Source: Saccharibacter floricola DSM 15669 (GTDB taxonomy: Bacteria > Pseudomonadota > Alphaproteobacteria > Acetobacterales > Acetobacteraceae). From it: DNA of 64,000 bases. The stretch covers positions 62,001 through 126,000 of the forward strand of contig NZ_KB899333.1 of the NCBI RefSeq assembly GCF_000378165.1, in the 5' to 3' direction. Numbering within the stretch: the first letter of the stretch is position 1; each line of letters starts with the position of its first letter. A program made the translations under genes and the position numbers. The notes beneath the pieces were generated by a model. It did not search any database and had not been told where the DNA came from. It saw nothing but the letters and a program-made list of their open reading frames with translations. Of the stretch, positions 35,444 to 44,303 are shown piece by piece.

Positions 35444-36331
35444 ATGACGCTCGTGCATCATGAGCCAACATGTTTGTTAGATTTCCGTGCTACGCTTGGA
35501 GAAGGCCCCGTTTGGGTTGCTTCTGAAGGGGCTTTTTATTTTGTCGATATTTTAGAGCATCGCGTTTATCGCTATCTTTTAGAAAGCGGAACATTGCAGG
35601 GGTGGGATGCGCCTAATCGGACAGGCTTTTTGCTGCCTGTAACTGATGGCCATTTCCTAGCAGGGTTGCCTGATGGGCTTCATCGCTTTGACCCTAAGAC
35701 AGGGTATTTCTCTCATGCCTGTGCTGTGGAACCAGATTTGCCGGGCAATCGCCTCAATGATGGGTGTGTAGACCCACAGGGGCGTATTTGGTTTGGCACG
35801 ATGGATGACGGAGAAGAGCGTGAAACAGGCTCTCTTTACCGTGTTGAGTATAAAAATGGCGCCCTAGAGATTGCCCACTGGGATGATGGATATACCATTT
35901 CAAACGGCCCAGCTCTCTCTCCGTGTGGGAAAGTTCTTTACGCCTGTGATAGCCCGCGTCAGCGTATTTATGCGTATGACATTGATGAGGGCGGTAACCT
36001 CATCCATAAGCGTGTTTTTGCCCGTTTGACCAAAGGGTTCCCCGATGGCGTTGTTGTCGATAGCCAGGGGAATCTTTGGTGTGGCACATGGGCTGGTGGG
36101 CAGATCACACGTTTCCGCCCCGATGGAACAGAGATGGAGCCAATTGCGTTGCCTGTCTCAAATGTGACGAAGGTGGCTTTTGGTGGTGAGGATGATCGCA
36201 CGGTTTTTGTGACCACTGCGCGGAAAGGGCTTAGTGCTGAAGCTCTCGCTCAACAACCGCAGGCTGGGGGGATCTTTGCTTTCAGAACGGATATCCCCGG
36301 CCAAGCGCAACAAGCCTTTCGCCTTCCTTGA
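35444..36331 (+). CDS. SMP-30/gluconolactonase family protein
   Basis: A 295-residue six-bladed beta-propeller lactonase. Metal-binding and active-site landmarks are Glu in TLGEGPVW (about residue 19), Asn in GNRLNDGCVD (about 105), Asn in ISNGPALSPCGK (about 155) and Asp in GFPDGVVVDSQGN (about 203). The family hydrolyses sugar lactones such as glucono- or xylonolactone, fitting an oxidative sugar metabolism, though substrate is inferred. No signal peptide, so it is cytoplasmic. Its stop lies 15 bases from the convergent mutT stop. Confidence 0.9.
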   Translation: MTLVHHEPTCLLDFRATLGEGPVWVASEGAFYFVDILEHRVYRYLLESGTLQGWDAPNRTGFLLPVTDGHFLAGLPDGLHRFDPKTGYFSHACAVEPDLPGNRLNDGCVDPQGRIWFGTMDDGEERETGSLYRVEYKNGALEIAHWDDGYTISNGPALSPCGKVLYACDSPRQRIYAYDIDEGGNLIHKRVFARLTKGFPDGVVVDSQGNLWCGTWAGGQITRFRPDGTEMEPIALPVSNVTKVAFGGEDDRTVFVTTARKGLSAEALAQQPQAGGIFAFRTDIPGQAQQAFRLP

Positions 36332-36346
36332 GACTGCACGGGCGTA

Positions 36347-36766
36347 TTAGCCCAAACGTTCTTGAAGTTTGGGAATAAGAGGCAGGTCTGGTTTGGGCAT
36401 TGAGTAGTCACCGAGTGTGCTGACGGGTGCCCATTCTAAAGCTTGCCCTTCGCGGCCAACTGGTGTGCCTTCCCAATGGCGAATAAGATAAAGCGGCATG
36501 AGGAGATGGAACGCTCCGCAATTTTCGCTCACAAATGTAAAGGGTTCTAGCGCTTCGACAGCGACGGTAACCCCAATTTCTTCCTGAAGCTCGCGGATGA
36601 GCCCATCTTCTGGAGATTCGGGCGCTTCTACCTTTCCACCGGGGAATTCCCAACGACCAGCAAGCGCTTTCCCTTCTGGGCGCTGCGCAAGTAGAACCTC
36701 GTTAGAAGAGTTAATGAGAATACCCGCGGAAACGAGAAGCGTGCGTGGGCGAAAAGGCGTGGGCAT
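36347..36766 (-). CDS. mutT: MutT-type 8-oxo-dGTP diphosphatase (Nudix)
   Basis: Small Nudix hydrolase (139 residues) that removes oxidised dGTP from the nucleotide pool. A perfect Nudix box (Gx5Ex7REUxEExGU) lies at 44-66 (GKVEAPE then RELQEEIGV), preceded by LAGRWEFPGG, typical of MutT. GGAGA precedes the ATG. It is divergent from the TonB-dependent receptor. MutT is the best guess among Nudix enzymes because of the KALAGRWEFPGGK context. Confidence 0.88.
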   Translation of the reverse strand: MPTPFRPRTLLVSAGILINSSNEVLLAQRPEGKALAGRWEFPGGKVEAPESPEDGLIRELQEEIGVTVAVEALEPFTFVSENCGAFHLLMPLYLIRHWEGTPVGREGQALEWAPVSTLGDYSMPKPDLPLIPKLQERLG

Positions 36767-36980
36767 GTCAGTCTCCTAAAATCAACAAGAGAAGTAAAAA
36801 GGCAGCTTACCTCAGGAATTGCGTTCTTTATGTCACAGATTGATGCGGAAAAGGGATAGGCGAGGGCTTTTTTCTTGGCGAATGAGGGAGGAGCTGGGTA
36901 GGACAAGCCTATACGCCTGTTATAGGGATGGTTGATAAAGGCCATTCTTGTGATGTGAAGTAAACTCTTCAAGACGTGGA

Positions 36981-39374
36981 GTGCCTGACGCGTTGCGCCG
37001 ACATTTTCTCCTTTCCTCTGTGGTTATGTTTTCTTGGACAGGGCTGGCTTATGGCCAAAGCGCTGTCGCTCCTCATGCGCGTGAGATGTCTAAAAAACAG
37101 TCGACATCTACTGTGCCTAAACATCGTACAGGGACGCATAAGAAAAAGTCGATGATGGCTCAATCGCCCGAGACGCTTTCTGTGCGGGTCAATCGCCATG
37201 TGAGCCACGGGGCTGAGATGGCCGTGCCAAAGTCGATCATGAAGCAATATGTGCCCGGCACCAGCCCGTATCGTGCGTTAGACCGTATGCCCGGTGTCAG
37301 CTTTATGTCGACAGACCCTTTTGGCATCGATAGCTTTGGGGCAAACCTCTATATGCGTGGTTTCTTTATGAACCAGCTTGGGGTGACGGTTGATGGCGTG
37401 CCACTTAATGACCAGACGTATCAGTCTGTTGCGGGTATGAGCTTGGCGTCTGCCATTATTTCCGATGATATCGATTCGACAACAGTGTCCCAAGGTGGGG
37501 GCGGGGTGGATGTGCCGTCTACCAATACGCTGGGCGGGACGATCCGCTTTGAATCGTCTAATCCGAATGACAAAATGGGCGGGAAAGTCAGCCAAGGTTT
37601 TGGGAGTTACGATTCTTACCGGACTTATATACGCTTTGATTCGGGGCGTTTGAATCAAAGCGGCACAAAGTTTTACACGTCCTATGCGCGAACCGATGCA
37701 GGCATGTGGGAGGGCGCTGGGCGTCAGTTCCAGCAGCAGGTTGATGCCAAGCTGGTTCAGCCGTTGGGTGAGCGCAGCAAGCTTTCGGCCTTTTTTAATT
37801 GGTCAGATTTGCAGCAATGGAACTATCCTGATCTGTCTGCGGGGATTATCCAAAATCTAGGATGGCGTGTGCCTCATCTCTATCCCGATTACAAACGGGC
37901 TTACGGTGTCGCGCAACAGTGCCAGAATAACTCCAACCCGACGGTGCCGGGATATAGTGGTGCGCCGGGGATTTCGAGCTGCCAGACAGCTCTTTATGAT
38001 GGTGGGCAGCGTGAAATTAATTATATGGGCGGTCTTAATTTGGATCTTGCCCTGACCGATCGTCTGTCGTGGCATACGACATTATACGGCCATAGCCAGA
38101 CGGGGTATTATAGCTATTCTGACTATGAAGACCCAACCTCTGCTGAGGTGCCGCTGTCTGAAGAGGTATGGCAGAATCGGCAGGAGCGTTACGGAATTTC
38201 GTCTAGTTTACGGTATCATCTAGGCCGTCATCATATTGAAGGGGGCATTTGGTACGAAAACGATAACCAGCAGGCAGGGGTGTATAATTATCCCCAGCCA
38301 GCACTCGGTCAGGGGGCTCCGTTAAAAGCGATTGGCCCTTATACGACCTATGGGGCAGGGCGGCAGCGCTATAATTTCGACTGGCGTACGAATGTTGTCC
38401 AAACACATATTCAAGATACGGTAAATATTCTGCCCGGCCTGACGTTTAATGCGGGTTTCCGTTCGATGATCGCTCAAACATCCGGTGGAGCCAATGCAAA
38501 TGATGCGGACTGGACGGGGGCGTCTCAATTGCCGAATGGAACACTGAATGCAACGCGCGCATTTCTACCGCACTTCAATCTAGACTGGCACCTGAATCGT
38601 CAAAATGAGTTCTATATTGATGTCGCAGAAAATATGCGCGCTTACGAGGTATCTGGTTTTGGTGTCGCGAATTCGCTTTATTCTGTGCAGGATCAAGCGA
38701 CGTTCCAGCAGCAGAAAAGCGTTGCGAAGCCGTCGCGTGCCTGGACGTATATGGGCGGGTATCGTTTTACGTCACATTTTGTGCAGCTTGATGCCACAGT
38801 GTATCATTCTACTTTGTTGCATCAGCTCTCCGCTGCAGCTGTGGGGACATTGACCAATCCTGTCTCTCAAGTCATTGATTTTGGGCGTATTTCAATGACG
38901 GGGGCAAATGGGATTGTTACCGTAATGCCTCTTCCTGGGCTAAGCATTACGAACAGCCTAAGCTATAATAAAGGCACCTATGACCGCGATGTGAATACCC
39001 CCAATGGGAGCTGGAATCTTAAGGGGAAGAACATCGTTAACTATCCGGCATGGATGTATAAAACATCCATTGCCTATTCATGGCGTGGTGCTATCGTCCA
39101 TTTTGACGCCAATTATTACGGGAAGCGTTATTATAGCTACCTCAATGATACGTCTGTTGGTAGCTATTGGGTGGCGAATACGGGTATGTCGTATCGCTTT
39201 AAGAAGCTTGCCGGGGTGCGTGACGTTGTCGTGAGCTTCAATGTCTATAATCTCTTTAACAACAAATATATCTCGACGATGGGTGAGAATAATAACCCTG
39301 TCCAAGGGGATTATCAGTCCATGCAGCGTGGGTCACCACGGCAATTCTTCGGAACAGTCAGCGCTGCTTTTTAA
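36981..39374 (+). CDS. TonB-dependent outer membrane receptor
   Basis: A 797-residue receptor: signal peptide (about 1-25, ending LAYGQ), a basic linker, a probable TonB box ETLSVRV at about 65-71, a plug domain (about 85-195, with TNTLGGTIRFES at its end) and a 22-strand barrel ending in the terminal Phe of TVSAAF expected for BAM recognition. The start is a GTG; upstream of it no clear ribosome site is seen, but it gives a complete signal peptide (RRHFLLSSVVMFSW), unlike the ATG 15 codons on. Ligand unknown; siderophores or sugars are typical. No ferric regulator or permease adjoins. Confidence 0.92.
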   Translation: MPDALRRHFLLSSVVMFSWTGLAYGQSAVAPHAREMSKKQSTSTVPKHRTGTHKKKSMMAQSPETLSVRVNRHVSHGAEMAVPKSIMKQYVPGTSPYRALDRMPGVSFMSTDPFGIDSFGANLYMRGFFMNQLGVTVDGVPLNDQTYQSVAGMSLASAIISDDIDSTTVSQGGGGVDVPSTNTLGGTIRFESSNPNDKMGGKVSQGFGSYDSYRTYIRFDSGRLNQSGTKFYTSYARTDAGMWEGAGRQFQQQVDAKLVQPLGERSKLSAFFNWSDLQQWNYPDLSAGIIQNLGWRVPHLYPDYKRAYGVAQQCQNNSNPTVPGYSGAPGISSCQTALYDGGQREINYMGGLNLDLALTDRLSWHTTLYGHSQTGYYSYSDYEDPTSAEVPLSEEVWQNRQERYGISSSLRYHLGRHHIEGGIWYENDNQQAGVYNYPQPALGQGAPLKAIGPYTTYGAGRQRYNFDWRTNVVQTHIQDTVNILPGLTFNAGFRSMIAQTSGGANANDADWTGASQLPNGTLNATRAFLPHFNLDWHLNRQNEFYIDVAENMRAYEVSGFGVANSLYSVQDQATFQQQKSVAKPSRAWTYMGGYRFTSHFVQLDATVYHSTLLHQLSAAAVGTLTNPVSQVIDFGRISMTGANGIVTVMPLPGLSITNSLSYNKGTYDRDVNTPNGSWNLKGKNIVNYPAWMYKTSIAYSWRGAIVHFDANYYGKRYYSYLNDTSVGSYWVANTGMSYRFKKLAGVRDVVVSFNVYNLFNNKYISTMGENNNPVQGDYQSMQRGSPRQFFGTVSAAF

Positions 39375-39402
39375 GAGAGAAAGCTTATACGAAGATGCTA
39401 GG

Positions 39403-39432
39403 AAGGGCTGAGGGAAATCTCAGCCCTTTTTT
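39403..39432 (+). terminator. Intrinsic terminator after the TonB-dependent receptor
   Basis: AAGGGCTGAG (39403-39412) pairs perfectly with CTCAGCCCTT (39419-39428) over a 6-base loop, followed by a T6 run. Confidence 0.92.
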
Positions 39433-39438
39433 GTGGCG

Positions 39439-40317
39439 TTAGTGAGAGCTGAGCTCAGCACTGAGCGCTGTGATGAACTGGATGGCAACACGGCCAGAGC
39501 GGCTGCCGCGCGTCATCGCCCATTGAAGAGCACGACGGTGGAGGTCTTTCTTGTCGATCAGCAGATCGCGTTCTTTTGCATAGGCGTCAATGATGGCGAG
39601 GTAGTCGTTTTGCGAGGCCCCATAGAGACCGATCCATAGACCGAACCGGTCGGAGAGAGACACTTTCTCTTCAATGGCCTCGGAAGGATTAATAGCATCG
39701 CTCGACTCATTTTCGATCATACGGCGGGGCATGAGATGGCGACGGTTTGATGTGGCGTAAATAATGACATTGTCAGGACGGCCAGCAATGCCACCATCAA
39801 GGACAGATTTGAGCGATTTATAATCGGCATCTTGCTCTTCAAAAGAGAGATCATCGCAAAAAAGGATGAAACGCCGAGAGCTCTGGCGCAGCAATGCCAG
39901 CAGCTTAGGGAGGCTGCGCAGCTCATGGCGAGGAATTTCAATAAGGGCAAGGGGTGCTTTGCTGTCGGCACGTAGCTCAGCATTCACAGCGGCTATGGAG
40001 GCTTTCACAAGAGAGGATTTCCCCATCCCGCGTGCTCCCCAAAGCATAACATTATTGGCCTCTAGCCCACGGGCGAAGTAGCGCGTATTAGCCATCACGC
40101 GTTCTTTTTGGCTCTCAATTCCGCAGAGGAGAGCAAGTGGCTGGGCGCGCATGTGGGGGACAGGGCATAGCGTGCCTAGAGCTTCTTGCCAGAGGAACGC
40201 ATCCACAGAAGGATCTGCCAGAATTGACGGGTTTGTGGGAGGAGGAGCAAGGCGCTCTAAACTTTCCGCAATGCGTGTGAGTGTTGGAAGAAGTGATGAC
40301 AAGTCAGGAGTGGGCAT
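39439..40317 (-). CDS. DUF815-family ATP-binding protein
   Basis: A 292-residue AAA+-like ATPase of the DUF815 group, conserved in alphaproteobacteria but without an established role. Walker A is GARGMGKSS at 94-102, a Walker B-like FILFCDDLSFEE follows near 145, and IIYATSNRRHLMPR acts as sensor 1. The start at 40317 (MPTPD) is preferred because GAGAG lies six bases upstream; an ATG 12 bases earlier has no site. It is divergent from yajC, a neighbour commonly seen for this family. Confidence 0.85.
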   Translation of the reverse strand: MPTPDLSSLLPTLTRIAESLERLAPPPTNPSILADPSVDAFLWQEALGTLCPVPHMRAQPLALLCGIESQKERVMANTRYFARGLEANNVMLWGARGMGKSSLVKASIAAVNAELRADSKAPLALIEIPRHELRSLPKLLALLRQSSRRFILFCDDLSFEEQDADYKSLKSVLDGGIAGRPDNVIIYATSNRRHLMPRRMIENESSDAINPSEAIEEKVSLSDRFGLWIGLYGASQNDYLAIIDAYAKERDLLIDKKDLHRRALQWAMTRGSRSGRVAIQFITALSAELSSH

Positions 40318-40404
40318 AAGTTCTCTCATTAAGAATGCTTGACGCAAAGCCCCTTGGCGATATGGTCGGGACTCTTTCTTTTCAGGATGGAATCAAAAAA
40401 ACCG

Positions 40405-40749
40405 ATGAACAATCTCTTTTTCTCAACGGCTTATGCTGCTGATGCGGGCGGTATCTTTAACCCGACAGCTTTGATGCAATATGGGCCTATCATTCTGATT
40501 TTTGGTGTTTTCTATTTTTTACTGATTCGCCCGCAGCAAAAACGTCAGAAAGAATTGCGTGAGCAGCAAAATGGTTTGCGTCGTGGTGACAAGGTCGTAA
40601 CAGCTGGGGGAATCATCGGGGTTGTGCAGGCAACACGTGAGGATTCTCAAGAAGTTGAGGTAGAAATTGCGTCCGATGTTAAAGTGAAGATTGTACGCAG
40701 CACCATTACAACGGTTATCCCACGCGATAAGCCAACAAACGATAACTAA
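40405..40749 (+). CDS. yajC: Preprotein translocase subunit YajC
   Basis: Small membrane partner of SecDF. The 114 residues hold one transmembrane helix (about 22-40, YGPIILIFGVFYFLLI) followed by the diagnostic RPQQKRQKE and a cytoplasmic beta domain (RRGDKVVTAGGIIG). The start at MNNLFFSTAYA resembles what I expect of homologues; an in-frame ATG at 40387 would add six residues. Neither has a good ribosome site. secD and secF, the usual next genes, are absent: a terminator and sodB follow instead. Confidence 0.9.
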   Translation: MNNLFFSTAYAADAGGIFNPTALMQYGPIILIFGVFYFLLIRPQQKRQKELREQQNGLRRGDKVVTAGGIIGVVQATREDSQEVEVEIASDVKVKIVRSTITTVIPRDKPTNDN

Positions 40750-40774
40750 AAGAGCGTCATTGATTGATGGCTAT

Positions 40775-40808
40775 AAAAAAACCCTGCCCAGTAGAGGCAG
40801 GGTTTTTT
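40775..40808. terminator. Bidirectional terminator between yajC and sodB
   Basis: AAAAAACCCTGCC pairs with GGCAGGGTTTTTT (40796-40808) over a 7-base loop; the A and T runs make it work in both directions between two convergent genes. Confidence 0.92.
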
Positions 40809-40827
40809 GTGAGCTACCGGCCTTACA

Positions 40828-41436
40828 TTAGGCGGATTTCAGCATCTCTTCAGCAAATTCATAATTCGCCAGTTTATCGAGGAAGTTGCTGATATAATCT
40901 GGGCGACGGTTGCGGAAGTCTAGGTAGTAGGAATGTTCCCACACATCCAGCCCGAGAAGTGCACGCCCTTGGTCTTCAGCAAGAGGGTTGCCACCATTTG
41001 GTGTTTTCGTCACCTGCAGCTTGCCGTCTTTGCCAAGAACAAGCCAAGCCCAGCCGGAACCGAACTGCGTTGCAGCCGCTTGCTTAAAGGCGGTCTTGAA
41101 AGCATCGACAGAGCCGAAATCTTCAACGATTTTCTTCTCAAGCGTACCTGGTAGCTGGCCGCCTTTTGGGGAAAGGCTCTTCCAGAAAATGCCGTGGTTC
41201 CAATGCTGACCAGCATTGTTAAACACAGGGGCTAGTTCTGGGTTAGCATGGGAGAAAGTGATGATTTCTTCCAGCGTTTTGCCAGCAAGCTCAGGCTTGC
41301 TTTCCACAAATCCATTAAGAGCCGTGACATAAGCTTGGTGATGCTTGCCGTGGTGGAGTTCCAGGGTTTCTTGGCACATGCCGTTACTCGCAAGAGCATC
41401 GACTGAATAAGGCAATGTTGGAAGTTTAAAAGTCAT
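40828..41436 (-). CDS. sodB: Superoxide dismutase, Fe-type
   Basis: Converts superoxide to peroxide and oxygen in the cytoplasm. In 202 residues the metal ligands are His28 (LHHGKHH), His81 (HWNHGIFW), Asp164 and His168 (LDVWEHSYY). Gln77 in NNAGQHWNH sits where Fe-SODs carry their second-shell Gln, whereas Mn enzymes have Gly there; iron is therefore favoured, though cambialistic use cannot be excluded. No signal peptide. It is convergent with yajC and lies downstream of the dehydrogenase gene. Confidence 0.94.
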   Translation of the reverse strand: MTFKLPTLPYSVDALASNGMCQETLELHHGKHHQAYVTALNGFVESKPELAGKTLEEIITFSHANPELAPVFNNAGQHWNHGIFWKSLSPKGGQLPGTLEKKIVEDFGSVDAFKTAFKQAAATQFGSGWAWLVLGKDGKLQVTKTPNGGNPLAEDQGRALLGLDVWEHSYYLDFRNRRPDYISNFLDKLANYEFAEEMLKSA

Positions 41437-41518
41437 AATGATGTATATTCCTCGGAAAAGAAGAGGGAAGCGGTACCATTTAGCTAGGTATCTACTTCCC
41501 TTCCGTCAAGGCATGGTT

Positions 41519-42400
41519 TTATGAAGGGGCGTTTGCGACGTCTGCTTCCATCTGTGCGAACAGAGCGGAATAGTCTTCATCGCGATGGCTCAGGTTTGAG
41601 CGTGCCAGTTTCTGAGCAGCAACAGCCATGCCAGACATATCAACGCCTGTTTTGCGTCCTGCGTCAAGCAGAAGCCCCATATCTTTGTTCATCAACCGGG
41701 TCGGGAACTGGGATGGGAAGGACTTGTTATGCGCCATTTTCAGCTTACGCTTATGATGCGGGCTGATCACGGCAAGCTCTTGCAGCGCGTTAAACAGCAT
41801 ATCGCGGTCTAGGCCTTCAGAAAGACCATAAGCCAGCCCTTCTGCAACGATATTGAGTGTTGCGCCCATCACACCATTGACGACGAGCTTAAAGCGAGCA
41901 GCCGAACCAGCAGGGCCGGTATGAATGGTGATACGGCCCACAATGTCGAGAATTGGGCGAGCACGTTCCAACACGGCATCTGTGCCACCTGCAAGCATAA
42001 TAAGCTCACCGCGTTCGGATTCAGGTGTGCTGCCGGACATCGGCGTATCCAGAACGTCAACGCCATGTTCATGGGCGATTTTTGCTAAATGATCAGCCTG
42101 TGGGGGAGAGACGGTGGATGTATCGAGAATAAGCTGCCCTTTACGCAAACCAGCGAGAAGGCCGTTTTCACCGTTGAGGGTTTTGTTCTCTGCATTGTCA
42201 TCAGGCACACATAAAATGATGACATCAACGTTTTCTGCCACTTCCCGTGGGGATGAGAGCATCGGCACGTTAGAAGGCTTACCCGCAGCTTTGCCGGATG
42301 GGGTAAAAGCGACGACATCGTAACCAGCTTTTTTGAGGTTTTCACCCATTGGGACGGCCATTGCGCCATAACCAACGAAACCAATTTTTTTATCTGACAT
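41519..42400 (-). CDS. NAD(P)-dependent beta-hydroxyacid dehydrogenase (HIBADH-like)
   Basis: A 293-residue member of the 3-hydroxyisobutyrate dehydrogenase/tartronate semialdehyde reductase family. The Rossmann motif is GFVGYGAMA at 7-15, where the usual last Gly is Ala; the substrate-binding DTPMSGS is near 118, and the catalytic Lys is in RFKLVVNG near 170. The exact substrate is unclear: glyoxylate/succinic semialdehyde reductases, GarR and HIBADH all share these motifs. A perfect Shine-Dalgarno AGGAGG precedes the ATG. Confidence 0.9.
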   Translation of the reverse strand: MSDKKIGFVGYGAMAVPMGENLKKAGYDVVAFTPSGKAAGKPSNVPMLSSPREVAENVDVIILCVPDDNAENKTLNGENGLLAGLRKGQLILDTSTVSPPQADHLAKIAHEHGVDVLDTPMSGSTPESERGELIMLAGGTDAVLERARPILDIVGRITIHTGPAGSAARFKLVVNGVMGATLNIVAEGLAYGLSEGLDRDMLFNALQELAVISPHHKRKLKMAHNKSFPSQFPTRLMNKDMGLLLDAGRKTGVDMSGMAVAAQKLARSNLSHRDEDYSALFAQMEADVANAPS

Positions 42401-42517
42401 GGATATTCCTCCTTTGGATGCCCATATGGCGTCAGAGAGGGCAGGATTTTCAAGGGGGGCTGACAGACTTTCCCGAAAATTCTCCCGTTATCGTGTAGAT
42501 TTTTACCATTATGGGCG

Positions 42518-43474
42518 GTGATTGCCGTGTCTCGTTATGATTATCCTCGTCCTGCTCAGGATGAGATCACCCCAAGACCTCTTTTTCTTTCGCGGCGTCA
42601 GATTATGGCCGGGATAGGGGCTTCTGCGGCTAGTGCGTTGACACGTCGCGTTGCTGAAGCTGACACGCTCAAGACACATCCCGGCCCCTATAGTGCTGCA
42701 CTCACACCGACGCCACGCGATGATGTGCAGAATTACAATAATTTTTATGAGTTCGGAATGGATAAGGGAGACCCCGCAGCACGCTCAGGCGGGTATCATC
42801 CTTTCCCATGGACGCTAGAGATCTCGGGCCTCGTGCAGAAGCCACAGCAGATAGATGTAGCGGATCTTTTGAGGTCAGCTGATCTTGAAGAACGCCTCTA
42901 TCGGATGCGTTGTGTGGAGGCGTGGTCTATGGTGATACCGTGGAACGGGCTCGCCCTTCATAAGCTGTTAGAGAGAGTAGAGCCGTTGCCTCAGGCGCGT
43001 TATGTTGCCTTTGAAAGTATCGTTCGACCTTCTGAGATGCCCGGTCAGCGTGATGATTTTTCTGGAATTACATGGCCTTATCGAGAGGGGCTTCGCTTAG
43101 ATGAAGCGCTCCATCCTCTCACTTTCCTTGCCGTTGGAGCTTATGGCGAGTCTCTTCCCAATGCTAATGGGGCGCCATTACGGCTCGTTGTGCCATGGAA
43201 ATACGGCTTCAAAGGCATTAAGGCGATCCGCCGTATCCGTTTAGTCGCAGAGCCCCCACCAACGACATGGAACCAGCTGGCTCCGCAAGAATATGGCTTC
43301 TATGCTAATGTGAATCCAGAGGTGGATCATCCACGTTGGAGCCAGGCGCAAGAGCGCGTTATTGGCAGCCATAGTTTGTTTGGTGAAAAACGCCAGCCAA
43401 CCTTGATGTTTAATGGTTATAGCGAGCAAGTGTCTTCCCTTTACCAAGGAATGGATCTCCGTGAGGATTACTGA
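42518..43474 (+). CDS. msrP: MsrP: periplasmic methionine sulfoxide reductase, molybdenum subunit
   Basis: Repairs oxidised methionine in envelope proteins. The 318-residue protein starts with a twin-arginine signal (SRRQIMAGIGASAASA, Arg26-Arg27) for folded export, and contains the sulfite-oxidase-type molybdopterin domain with its Mo-ligand Cys132 in RMRCVEAWSM. YHPFPWTLEISGL and PWKYGFKGIK are typical of MsrP (YedY). Start is GTG at 42518 (another GTG nine bases on is possible). It overlaps msrQ by 14 bases, so both subunits are made together. Confidence 0.93.
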   Translation: MIAVSRYDYPRPAQDEITPRPLFLSRRQIMAGIGASAASALTRRVAEADTLKTHPGPYSAALTPTPRDDVQNYNNFYEFGMDKGDPAARSGGYHPFPWTLEISGLVQKPQQIDVADLLRSADLEERLYRMRCVEAWSMVIPWNGLALHKLLERVEPLPQARYVAFESIVRPSEMPGQRDDFSGITWPYREGLRLDEALHPLTFLAVGAYGESLPNANGAPLRLVVPWKYGFKGIKAIRRIRLVAEPPPTTWNQLAPQEYGFYANVNPEVDHPRWSQAQERVIGSHSLFGEKRQPTLMFNGYSEQVSSLYQGMDLREDY

Positions 43475-44111
43475 GGGATCTTCTAAGGGAAAGAAGCTGA
43501 GATATGGCGTGACGAAGCATTGGCGGTTTGTGTTGTATCCGCTTGGCTTGTTGCCGGCACTCTGGCTATTAAAACAAGGGATTGATGGGCAGCTTGGAGC
43601 CGATCCCGTCAATGTCTTTGAGCGGGAACTTGGGCTATGGGCTTTTCGGTTTTTGGTGCTGTGCCTGTGCGTGGCGCCTCTTTACGCAAAAACAGGGCTC
43701 AATTTTCTGCGCTATCGTCGTTTGCTAGGGCTGTTGGCTTTCTTTTACGCGAGCTTTCATCTTGTGGCGTATATGGGACTTGATGCGGGGTTTAATCTGT
43801 CAATCCTGCTCAAGGATATGACGCATCGGCCATTCACTATCCTAGGAATGACAGCTTTTACGGCTCTACTGCCCTTAGCATTGACCTCTAACCGCTGGGC
43901 CATGCGCTGGTTAAAACGCGGCTGGAAGCGCTTGCATCTGCTGGTATTCCCAGCAGCTTTATGTGCGATGGTGCATTTTTACCTGTCTTTTAAAACATTA
44001 AACGACATGTCTGCTTTTTACGGTGCGTTGATGCTGTGTTGTATCGTGGTGCGTGTGCCGAAATGGATGAAGGGAATCAGGAAAACCATCCCTTATGGAA
44101 GGGCCATATAG
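43461..44111 (+). CDS. msrQ: MsrQ: heme-binding membrane subunit of the MsrPQ system
   Basis: Membrane protein that passes electrons from the quinone pool or flavin reductase to MsrP. The 216 residues form about six helices of the ferric reductase-like fold; candidate heme ligands are His in ASFHLVAY, RLHLLVFP and MVHFYLSF. The start is GTG at 43461, inside the end of msrP, with AAGGA ten bases upstream; a longer frame exists but overlaps msrP by 62 bases. Fpr elsewhere in the window could be an electron source, but that is speculation. Confidence 0.9.
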   Translation: MRITEGSSKGKKLRYGVTKHWRFVLYPLGLLPALWLLKQGIDGQLGADPVNVFERELGLWAFRFLVLCLCVAPLYAKTGLNFLRYRRLLGLLAFFYASFHLVAYMGLDAGFNLSILLKDMTHRPFTILGMTAFTALLPLALTSNRWAMRWLKRGWKRLHLLVFPAALCAMVHFYLSFKTLNDMSAFYGALMLCCIVVRVPKWMKGIRKTIPYGRAI

Positions 44112-44303
44112 CGGAATAATCTCACGTTTTAGAGAGAAGTTTGTATTTTATTTTATAATACACTCTCGCATAGGGCAGACCGCCCATGTTGCGATGATTG
44201 TTATAGATATATTTTTTTAAGCATATAGACAGGCCCGTTTGAAGCGCTCATGGTGAGGCGTTTTTTAAACATTGCGCCATGATGGGCAGAAGGAGGAGAT
44301 ACG

